Positions 1 to 5,895 of a stretch of 5,936 bases of DNA are shown piece by piece (position 1 is the first letter of the stretch; every line of letters begins with the position of its first letter). Under the pieces are notes generated by a model. The model was not told where the DNA came from. It saw only the letters and a program-made list of their open reading frames with translations, and ran no database searches. The translations under genes and the position numbers were made by a program. The DNA comes from Verrucomicrobia bacterium GWC2_42_7 (lineage in GTDB: Bacteria > Verrucomicrobiota > Verrucomicrobiia > Opitutales > GWC2-42-7-A), in assembly GCA_001831055.1 (NCBI GenBank), contig MIDO01000045.1:1-5936 (forward strand), written 5' to 3'.

Positions 1-34
1 GGAAACCCTTTTAGGGGGACCAAAAGCCGTTTCC
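1..34 (-). terminator. Possible terminator hairpin after the hybrid kinase, at the window edge
   Basis: Directly after the kinase stop, 1-6 (GGAAAC) pairs with 29-34 (GTTTCC) and 8-12 (CTTTT) pairs with 22-26 (AAAAG). The two stems are separated by a small 1x2 internal loop and enclose a nine-base loop. The A-run/T-run arms resemble the hairpin at 2617-2660. What follows on the minus strand is outside the window, so a U-tract cannot be checked. Confidence 0.45.
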
Positions 35-2323
35 CTAACCCAATAATCCCTTGACGGTTTGCAGGAAGTGATTGAGAGGGAAGGGCTTTTGGAGGGTTGT
101 TGATTTGAAGGGGGTGTTGGGGGGAGGGGAGAAGGTGGAGGAGAAGTTTTTGATAAAGAGGACGGTTAAGTTGGGGTTGGCTTGGTGGAAGTGGGAGGCC
201 AGGTCGATGGGGTTGGTGGCTGGGAGTTCGGTGTCGATGACGAGCAATTTAATATTGGGGGGATTGATGAATCGTTGGATGGCTTCTTGGGAGGTTATGG
301 CAGAGTTGACGATGTAGCCATGCAGACTGAGGAGGCCGGAGACGCAATCGGTGACCGTTTCGTCATCTTGGATGATGAGGATCTTTTCGGTGCCTCTTGT
401 GGGGGCGGTTGAGGCTTGCAGGGAGAGGGGTATTTGGCTTCCGGCTAGGGGCTTTTCGGCTGGGAGGTAGATATTGAATTTCGAACCTTGTCCTACTTCG
501 CTCCAGACATCGATGTAGCCACCGTATTGTTTTACGATGCCGTAGACGGTGGATAGTCCTAGGCCCGTCCCTTTGCCGATTTCTTTTGTCGTGAAAAAGG
601 GGTCAAATATGTGTTTTAAGGTGTTTGAGTCCATGCCGGTGCCGGCATCTTGGACCGAAAGGAGGACATAATTCCCTGGCAACATACAGGGGGAGGGCGA
701 TGGGGTGTGTTCGCCTGGGATGAAATTGGAGATGTTGATTTGGATGGTGCCTCCGTTGGGCATGGCGTCGCGGGCGTTTACGCAGAGGTTGACTAGCACT
801 TGTTCTATCTGCATCGGTTCTGCCTTGATCGGGAGAATGTCGTGATCAAAATTGGCCTCTAATCTAACTTTTTCGCCGATGATGCGGGTCAGCATTTCTT
901 TTATTTCTAGGGCGACCTTAGTAACGTCGATGATTTTGGGCTCGGCCGAGTCTCTGCGGCTGAAAGTCATGAGTTGGGAAACAAGACTCGCTCCGCGTTT
1001 CCCCGCTTCTCGGATACTATTTGCTTGTTTGTAATGGGAAGAGTCTTGCGGCAGAGAGAGCTTGAGTAGGTCTGCATAGGAATTTATCACTGATAGCAAG
1101 TTATTGAAGTCGTGCGCGATACCGCCAGCTAGCCTCCCAATGGCTTCGATTTTTTGCGATTGCCGCAGGTTTTCCTCCATCGTACGCAGCTCTGTGATGT
1201 CCTTAAAAATAATCACCAAGTTTGTTAGTTTTCCAAAGTGATCCACAATGGGTGCGACGCTCCAATTAGATAAAAATTCTTTGCCGTCATGCCTCGTCAC
1301 CTCTGTTTCTGTAACAAAAGGTTGTTTTTTCGTAAAAAGGGAGTCGAGCTCCTGTTGCAGAACCCACTTGTTTTTCGAGCCAATGAGAAACGAAAGCACT
1401 TTGTTTGTCGCGTGTTTCTTGGAATAACCGGTTATTTTCTCAAAGCCTTTGTTCACATATAAAATATGGTACTCACCTTTACTCACATCAGTGATCAGAA
1501 CAGCATCATCAATGCTTTCTAAGGCTGTGGCCATCATGTGGTTATTCTTTTCCGCCTCGTACTGTTGCGTGACATCTCGCAAGACGATCACGTATCCCTC
1601 AATTTTTCCGTTCGCATCAACACAGGCAGACGTCTGCGCCTTCATCAGATATCGGTCCTGCTGGGAACATAAGCTAACAAACGGAATCCCGGGATTCTCG
1701 TTTTTAATTAAAAAAGCAATGGGATTGTCGATAGGGTTGTCATTTTCCGCATTTCTCAGGTCAAATAAGGTCCCAAGTAGCCTCCCTTCCGCCTGAATCG
1801 ATTTTATCGACAAGTGTTGCTCGGCAGCAGGATTTAGGTAATTCACGCGCCCCTCAACGTCAATGGATACAACAACGTCCCTCAGACTCCCAAGCGTCGA
1901 CTCCAATTTGTTCTTAGTCGCCTTAATTTGCCGATCGGATTGCGCCTTGTACAGAGCCATCTCAGCAGTAATGATCACTTCTTTTGGCGAAAACGGCTTT
2001 AGAATAAAACCAAAAGGTGCCGTTTGCTTTGCACGATTAATCGTCTCGTCATCAGAATAACCCGTTAAATAAATAACAGGAATATCCATAAACTCTAAAA
2101 TCCGAGAAGCCGCCTCAACCCCATCGATCGACCCAGGTATGTTGATGTCCATCAAAAGAATATCAGGACAATATTCCTTCGCTTTCTGCACCGCATCCTC
2201 CCCAGTCGTGCTAATCGGTAGCACACTGTAAGACTTCTGCAATATGTTCCTCAATACAAACGCCGAATTGGCATCGTCTTCTGTAATCAAAATTCGCGCT
2301 TCCATGGCTGTTTCTGGGTTCAT
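35..2323 (-). CDS. Hybrid histidine kinase, REC-PAS-PAS-HisKA-HATPase-REC
   Basis: This is a 762-residue soluble hybrid kinase without membrane segments. Domains from the chosen start: receiver 8-125 with Glu15/Asp16, phospho-acceptor Asp59 (LLMDINIPG), Thr87 and Lys109 (ILKPF), all intact; a helical linker to about 143; PAS1 145-254; PAS2 264-379; HisKA with His404 in GGIAHDFNN; HATPase_c with Asn516, G1 DAGTGM (559-564), the F box near 572-578 and G2 GKGTGLGLS (583-591). A C-terminal receiver (647-762) keeps Asp697 and Lys746, but the first acidic residue is Gln652 and the Ser/Thr switch is Lys725, so it may not signal normally. An N-terminal receiver followed by PAS domains suggests input from another kinase as well as a small-molecule or redox cue. 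The start is uncertain: ATG 2323, ATG 2305 (six residues shorter) and TTG 2401 are all in frame, and none has a Shine-Dalgarno. The TTG was rejected because the extension runs through a hairpin. The gene stands apart from the upstream operon, with its own leader. Confidence 0.93.
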   Translation of the reverse strand: MNPETAMEARILITEDDANSAFVLRNILQKSYSVLPISTTGEDAVQKAKEYCPDILLMDINIPGSIDGVEAASRILEFMDIPVIYLTGYSDDETINRAKQTAPFGFILKPFSPKEVIITAEMALYKAQSDRQIKATKNKLESTLGSLRDVVVSIDVEGRVNYLNPAAEQHLSIKSIQAEGRLLGTLFDLRNAENDNPIDNPIAFLIKNENPGIPFVSLCSQQDRYLMKAQTSACVDANGKIEGYVIVLRDVTQQYEAEKNNHMMATALESIDDAVLITDVSKGEYHILYVNKGFEKITGYSKKHATNKVLSFLIGSKNKWVLQQELDSLFTKKQPFVTETEVTRHDGKEFLSNWSVAPIVDHFGKLTNLVIIFKDITELRTMEENLRQSQKIEAIGRLAGGIAHDFNNLLSVINSYADLLKLSLPQDSSHYKQANSIREAGKRGASLVSQLMTFSRRDSAEPKIIDVTKVALEIKEMLTRIIGEKVRLEANFDHDILPIKAEPMQIEQVLVNLCVNARDAMPNGGTIQINISNFIPGEHTPSPSPCMLPGNYVLLSVQDAGTGMDSNTLKHIFDPFFTTKEIGKGTGLGLSTVYGIVKQYGGYIDVWSEVGQGSKFNIYLPAEKPLAGSQIPLSLQASTAPTRGTEKILIIQDDETVTDCVSGLLSLHGYIVNSAITSQEAIQRFINPPNIKLLVIDTELPATNPIDLASHFHQANPNLTVLFIKNFSSTFSPPPNTPFKSTTLQKPFPLNHFLQTVKGLLG

Positions 2324-2349
2324 GGTGTTAAATAGGATGAAGTAGAGCC

Positions 2350-2393
2350 TTCCGGAAACCTTTCTTTTTGAGGAAAAATAAAGGTTTTCGGAA
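2350..2393 (-). repeat. Extended stem-loop just upstream of the hybrid kinase start
   Basis: The arms 2350-2363 and 2380-2393 pair over 14 positions with one mismatch (2355/2388). After a single unpaired position (2364/2379), five more A-T pairs (2365-2369 with 2374-2378) close a four-base loop. The base of the stem ends 26 bases before ATG 2323, so it would sit in the 5' untranslated leader. It could affect translation or mRNA stability. There is no free U-tract after it on the minus strand, so termination is less likely. It also argues that the TTG at 2401 is not the start. Confidence 0.55.
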
Positions 2394-2399
2394 CCTTCC

Positions 2400-2455
2400 A
2401 AAGAAAAACTATCGATCGCCCAATCAAAATCTTCCGATTTTGCTCGGGCGATAGT
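2400..2455 (-). terminator. Two-part hairpin plus U-tract in the leader of the hybrid kinase gene
   Basis: The outer stem 2415-2421 with 2446-2452 (7 perfect pairs, ATCGCCC/GGGCGAT) and the inner stem 2425-2431 with 2436-2442 (7 perfect pairs) are separated by a 3x3 internal loop. They are capped by a four-base loop that reads GGAA in the minus transcript. The outer stem can extend by ACT/AGT if a duplicated ATCG is bulged. The minus transcript then runs into TTTTTCTTT (2408-2400). Hairpin plus U-tract is the form of an intrinsic terminator. Since it lies about 75 bases before the kinase start, it may act as an attenuator or as a back-up stop for the upstream operon. Confidence 0.55.
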
Positions 2456-2552
2456 GAGAACTCACCCCTTCCGCTAAAAAGATTTCCTAAAAACTGAAAA
2501 AACAATGACATTGAATTACAGCAAATTAATATTCCTCCCCAAAACCTGCCCT

Positions 2553-2593
2553 TTGCGCGGGAATAAATTTTGAAAAAATTTATTCTCGCGCAA
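2553..2593. repeat. Near-perfect inverted repeat with GCGCG-capped stem
   Basis: The arms 2553-2570 and 2576-2593 are complementary over 18 positions with a single mismatch or G.T pair (2560/2586). One more A-T pair closes a three-base loop. The base of the stem is GC-rich (TTGCGCG) and the upper part AT-rich (AATAAATTT). Neither strand has a free T-tract after the stem, so an ordinary terminator is doubtful. It could be a second transcript-end stabiliser, a protein-binding dyad or a dispersed palindromic repeat. Only one copy is in the window. Confidence 0.6.
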
Positions 2594-2616
2594 CATCCTC
2601 CTTTTCGGAAAGGGGC

Positions 2617-2660
2617 TTGGGGAAAACCGCTTTTAAGCGATTAAAAGCGGTTTTCCTCAA
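2617..2660 (-). terminator. Long hairpin, probable terminator of the kinase/YN-GYP operon
   Basis: The arms 2617-2636 and 2641-2660 pair over 20 positions around the four-base loop at 2637-2640. The inner 16 pairs (2621-2636 with 2641-2656) are perfect, and the outer four include one wobble/mismatch at 2620/2657. It begins 24 bases after the regulator stop codon. The core has an A4 run, a CCGC/GCGG block and a T4 run, the form of a bidirectional intrinsic terminator. The T-run is itself base-paired and is followed by CCCCAA rather than free U, so it is not textbook. Reading the other way, the loop is GCGA, a GNRA type. Confidence 0.7.
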
Positions 2661-2683
2661 TCTTCCTTTTTCCTCCCCATCCC

Positions 2684-3946
2684 TTACGCTTCGTAGACGA
2701 GGATGCGTTGGTGGATGCGTTCGGAGAAGTTGTAGGCTTTTATTTTATTTAGGGATGACATATCTATTTTTTCACCTTCTGGCATCAGGAGTAAGCCGGT
2801 TGAACTATAGAGCTCTTTCGCGATGACCATACCGGGTTCTAATTCGGAAAAAAGGACTTCCTTTATTTTTTTGGGGAGCTGGATTAATTTTGTTACCTTT
2901 AAAAACAATCTAACGGCTTCTGGCTCAAATAGATTGCCGGAGTTTTCTAAAATGTATTCGAGGGCCTCTTCTTTTGGTAAATGAGATTCAACGTAGTGCG
3001 TGACGACTGATAAGTACAGGGCTGGCACAGGAATGAGTTCTCCTGCGAGGCCATCTGGGTAACCCGATCCGTCCCAATGTTCGTGGTGCGCGCGAATGAT
3101 TCTGCCGACATCAGCTAGGTTTTCCACAAATGACACCATCGACTGGCCGTAAATCGGATGACTATGTAGGAGGGTTCGCTCTTCTTCACTTAGCTCATCG
3201 GGAGATTGTTGCATGCGATGAATAATGTCCCGACCTATCCCCACAAGACCTATATTATAGAGCCACGAACTGACTTTTAATACATGTTGATCGCGAGGAG
3301 CGATGTGTCCGCTTTCGCACATCATTTTACAGATATCAATGGTCTCCTTGGTCTGTTGCCCTAGCAACGGATGAAATGTCGACAATATATTAAAGCAGAG
3401 CTGCAACGATTGCTCAAAATTGCGATGGAGCGCTTCGTGGGCTTTATCTATGGACACTTTTTGCTCGATGGTCTCCGAAAGACTTTGTTGCAACTGGAGA
3501 TTCGCCGACGTTATTTGCTCATTTAATTTGAGAGTCCCTGCCTGCAACTGCTCGTTAACCTTTAACAATTGGTATCGCTGCGCCGCATTCTTTACGGTCG
3601 CGAGCAATTCTTCACGAATCCAGGGCTTTGCTAGAAAACGAAAAATTTCCCCATTGTTGATAGCATCGATAACCGTATTGAGTGTCAAAACACCCGTTAT
3701 CAGAATCCGAGAAGCGAGCGGTTGTATTTTCTTTGCCTCGGACAAAAATTCTAAACCCGTCATCTCCGCCATGCGCTGGTCCGATATAATGACCGCAAAT
3801 TCTTCCTTTTTTGCGTGCTCGAGGGCGGCTATCGGACTATTACAAGTAACGATTCTATATCCCTCGGAACCCACTGTCTCCCTGAGTGCTACCAAGATAA
3901 TGTCATCGTCGTCGACTATTAATAACGGTGGAAGTTGTTCGTTCAT
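2684..3946 (-). CDS. Response regulator with degenerate HD-GYP (YN-GYP) output domain
   Basis: This 420-residue protein has an intact receiver (about 6-122): acidic residues Asp12-Asp15, phospho-acceptor Asp56 in IISDQRM, Thr84, and Lys107 in FLAKPW. A Gln/Leu-rich, probably coiled-coil linker spans 123-180. The HD-GYP fold at about 180-320 keeps HHEHWDGSGYPDGL (287-300) and His263. However, the HD pair is Tyr230-Asn231 in WLYNIG, the usual early His is Gln197, the Lys after the HD motif is Leu234, and the late metal-binding Asp is Thr316. These are metal ligands or active-site positions in true c-di-GMP phosphodiesterases, so hydrolysis is unlikely. P. aeruginosa PA2572 is a known receiver plus YN-GYP protein of this kind. 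The C-terminus (about 367-420, ELEPGMVIAKELY) is the small extension common in HD-GYP regulators. The chosen ATG overlaps the kinase TGA as ATGA and puts the receiver start five residues in. An in-frame ATG at 4006, with a weak AAGG ten bases upstream, would add 20 residues. Confidence 0.92.
   Translation of the reverse strand: MNEQLPPLLIVDDDDIILVALRETVGSEGYRIVTCNSPIAALEHAKKEEFAVIISDQRMAEMTGLEFLSEAKKIQPLASRILITGVLTLNTVIDAINNGEIFRFLAKPWIREELLATVKNAAQRYQLLKVNEQLQAGTLKLNEQITSANLQLQQSLSETIEQKVSIDKAHEALHRNFEQSLQLCFNILSTFHPLLGQQTKETIDICKMMCESGHIAPRDQHVLKVSSWLYNIGLVGIGRDIIHRMQQSPDELSEEERTLLHSHPIYGQSMVSFVENLADVGRIIRAHHEHWDGSGYPDGLAGELIPVPALYLSVVTHYVESHLPKEEALEYILENSGNLFEPEAVRLFLKVTKLIQLPKKIKEVLFSELEPGMVIAKELYSSTGLLLMPEGEKIDMSSLNKIKAYNFSERIHQRILVYEA
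3943..3946 (-). promoter_or_regulatory. ATGA stop/start overlap coupling kinase and response regulator
   Basis: The kinase ends in TGA at 3945-3943, and the regulator ATG occupies 3946-3944, sharing bases in the classic ATGA arrangement. The 15 bases upstream of this ATG on the coding strand contain no AGGAGG-like sequence. Re-initiation by ribosomes finishing the kinase is therefore the likely way the regulator is translated, which would tie their amounts together. The coupling is inferred from the overlap; the overlap itself is read directly. Confidence 0.75.
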
Positions 3947-5895
3947 TGGCAAAGAAGTTTTTCGAACAGGGGTATTAAATCTTTCTTTATCGTAGCTTCG
4001 CTGCATAAGTAATCAACCTTTTTGTTCAAGGATGAACTCGCAACGTCTGGATTTTGCCCCGAAACAAGTAAAATCAGCTTCATCGCAGGGTGTTTGTCTC
4101 GACAGAAATCTAACAAAGCTTCCACTTTTCCGTCATGACATAAATCTATGCATAAAAAGGCATTAGGCGTATAAACTGGCTCCAGAAGGTATTTTTTGAG
4201 CTTTTGTACGTCCGAAAATACAGCTACCTCCCATTCTTTTTGCTGTAAAAGAGAAACAATTTCAAAGTTATGCGGATCTTCAGCACAGTATACAACAAAG
4301 GAAAGTCGTTTGTTGTCAACGACTTTCTTTTCGTAGGCGAGATGCTCTTCAAAGGTTGCTAAGGGTAAATAGATGTGAAAAGTCGTCCCCTCTCCCTGCC
4401 GGCTTTCCAAGTCAATAGCTCCCCCATTTTCCTCAACAAATAATTTGGCGTTGTATAAACCAAAACCCGAACCTCGCGTCGATTCTTTGGTCGAAAAGAA
4501 TGGCTTAAATACTTTGCTTAGGTGCTCTTCTTTGATGCCACAACCATTGTCGCTAAATAAGATTTCTACGCCCTCTTGTGTTGCCGTAATTCCCTCATTA
4601 CGAGAATGTTGGAGAATATGGTCGCCCTTTTTTACGCGGATAACTTGAATTTTAACCTCCCCATTCTTCTGAATCGCATCCCGTGAATTTATCGCCAAAT
4701 TGAGTAACATCTGCCGAAGCCCTACATCATCGATATAGAGCGGAAGCTCTTCTTCGGAAAAAATCATCTCTATCTTTGTCTGCTTAGGAAGAATGACTTT
4801 GAGTAGGTCTTTCTGGCTGTTAATCAAAGTGATAAGGTTATGATAGGTCTTCTCCTTGGATTGTTCTCGATTAAGGTCAATTAAGCGCCTAACCAATTTC
4901 TGCGCTTCCAGAGAACTTTTTCTAATTTGATCCATTCCCTCATACATGGAATGGCTCTTGTCGAGATTCGAACAATAAAGTTCACTCAAAGAATAAATAC
5001 CAGCCATCACATTGCTGAAGTCGTGAACAAGCCCGCTCGTAATGGTCGCCAAACTCTCCTTCCAAGTGCTTTGCGTAAGCTGCTTTTCTGCTATCGCTTG
5101 ACGCGTATTATCAATCAAAATCCCCTCATAACCCAACAATAAACCCGTTGGAGAGAAATGAGGCGTCCGGATATCTGTAAAATACAAAAAAGTATCTTCG
5201 TGAGGGTGCCTCAATCGGTAATTCAGACTAAATGTCTTTGTTTCCGGTCCAACCCGGCTCAATTCCTTCAAAAAAACCTTCAAGTCGTCCTCATGAAACA
5301 AACTTAAGTACAAATTCCCCTTCCGATAAAAGGACGGCACCATTTTCCCCAGCTTTTCAGTCATCTCGGGTCCAATAAAATTAAAAGACAAATCAGGCCT
5401 CTGGCTAAAAAATATTCCAGGATAATTGTAGAAATACGTATGTAAACGACTTTCAGCTAGCTGCAACCTCAAGGCAACTTGCTCAAAAACCATCGGGTTT
5501 TTAAAAAAGTCATTGATCCCGCTCTTCTTCAAATCATGATGCGGGGCCAACGAAGGACTCAGCGTCAAATAAAACTTCTCACCCTCCGCCTTCAGCACAC
5601 ATAACGTAAACCCCACCGGCAAAGCATTCTTCCCCACAACCCACGGCAAAAACACATTCCCGTCCCCAAAATCCTCCAAATTTTCCGGCAATAACGTACG
5701 CCAATTCTCATTGATCGCCAAAAATAACTGCTTAAACGTACATTGCTTCAAAAAACCAACACCAAGCCCTAGCGTCTCACTCACGTTTTTCGAAAAATCC
5801 CTCAGCCGCTCCCCCTCAAATACAAATTGAAAAACTTCTAAAGGCAATGCCTCTTCCTTCTGTTCCAATACTTCACTCGTCAGCATCTCATTCAT
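3943..5895 (-). CDS. Soluble PAS sensor histidine kinase with C-terminal pseudo-receiver
   Basis: This is a 650-residue cytoplasmic sensor kinase with no signal peptide or membrane segment. Residues 1-140 match no family I recognise; alternating strands and helices (for example around FLPWVVG, 82-88) could be a divergent PAS fold. A PAS domain follows at about 150-262. The HisKA helix carries phospho-acceptor His291 in GLVHDFSN, and the DxxN pair Asp292/Asn295 is typical of kinases that also dephosphorylate their partner. HATPase_c shows the N box (Asn403), G1 (DNGCGI, 449-454), F box (FKPFFSTK, 463-470) and G2 (GSGFGL, 475-480), so catalysis looks intact. The tail (530-650) looks like a receiver with Asp584 and Ser612 at the expected sites, but Ser632 sits where the invariant Lys should be and the acidic pair is blurred. 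The start is the first ATG; no Shine-Dalgarno is visible. It is translationally coupled to the response regulator downstream, its likely phosphorylation target. The fold assignments are firm; the ligand is unknown. Confidence 0.93.
   Translation of the reverse strand: MNEMLTSEVLEQKEEALPLEVFQFVFEGERLRDFSKNVSETLGLGVGFLKQCTFKQLFLAINENWRTLLPENLEDFGDGNVFLPWVVGKNALPVGFTLCVLKAEGEKFYLTLSPSLAPHHDLKKSGINDFFKNPMVFEQVALRLQLAESRLHTYFYNYPGIFFSQRPDLSFNFIGPEMTEKLGKMVPSFYRKGNLYLSLFHEDDLKVFLKELSRVGPETKTFSLNYRLRHPHEDTFLYFTDIRTPHFSPTGLLLGYEGILIDNTRQAIAEKQLTQSTWKESLATITSGLVHDFSNVMAGIYSLSELYCSNLDKSHSMYEGMDQIRKSSLEAQKLVRRLIDLNREQSKEKTYHNLITLINSQKDLLKVILPKQTKIEMIFSEEELPLYIDDVGLRQMLLNLAINSRDAIQKNGEVKIQVIRVKKGDHILQHSRNEGITATQEGVEILFSDNGCGIKEEHLSKVFKPFFSTKESTRGSGFGLYNAKLFVEENGGAIDLESRQGEGTTFHIYLPLATFEEHLAYEKKVVDNKRLSFVVYCAEDPHNFEIVSLLQQKEWEVAVFSDVQKLKKYLLEPVYTPNAFLCIDLCHDGKVEALLDFCRDKHPAMKLILLVSGQNPDVASSSLNKKVDYLCSEATIKKDLIPLFEKLLCQ

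Larger units (their letters stand above)
2324..2683. other. Non-coding gap of 360 bases with stacked hairpins
   Basis: Besides the four large stem-loops listed separately, this gap holds a small hairpin at 2598-2615 (seven pairs with one wobble, loop TCGG). It also has a dyad GTGAG-AA-CTCAC at 2454-2465 and an AT-rich island at about 2471-2535. The island is the natural place for the hybrid kinase promoter, but I find no convincing -35/-10 pair on the minus strand, so no promoter is called. Short open frames here run through the hairpins and show no family resemblance. Confidence 0.6.

Noticed and set aside
1250..1530. PAS2 of the hybrid kinase as a LOV blue-light sensor
   Set aside because: The region looks LOV-like (FEKITGYS then SFLIG), but the photoactive Cys of NCRFLQG is Leu310 here, so flavin adduct chemistry is not expected.
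72..2060. Several plus-strand ORFs of 60-115 codons opposite the hybrid kinase (for example 182-412 and 1449-1796)
   Set aside because: All are opposite conserved kinase and PAS sequence. The Gly/Val-rich one at 182-412 only reflects the G-rich strand.
2324..2401. TTG start at 2401 extending the hybrid kinase by 26 residues, with a stretch (ENLYFSS) resembling the TEV protease site
   Set aside because: The extension runs through the stem-loop at 2350-2393, has no Shine-Dalgarno and adds residues before a receiver that normally begins near the N-terminus. ENLYFSS is not the full TEV site and is a coincidence.
2516..2596. 26-codon minus-strand ORF starting at ATG 2596 beside an AAGGAGG sequence
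   Set aside because: The AAGGAGG abuts the ATG with no spacing, and the frame consists mostly of the palindrome at 2553-2593.
2350..2660. CRISPR array or family of identical repeats in the gap
   Set aside because: The hairpins differ in sequence and spacing; there are no direct repeats with regular spacers.
2617..2826. Plus-strand ORF of 69 codons starting in the gap
   Set aside because: It begins inside the terminator hairpin and runs antisense into the conserved C-terminus of the regulator.
3420..3995. Plus-strand ORF of 191 codons
   Set aside because: It is antisense to the conserved receiver and linker of the regulator, is Cys/Ser-rich with no domain pattern, and has no independent support.
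4445..5142. Plus-strand ORFs of 67 and 71 codons opposite the first kinase
   Set aside because: They lie opposite the HATPase and HisKA regions, and their codons follow the constraints of the kinase frame.
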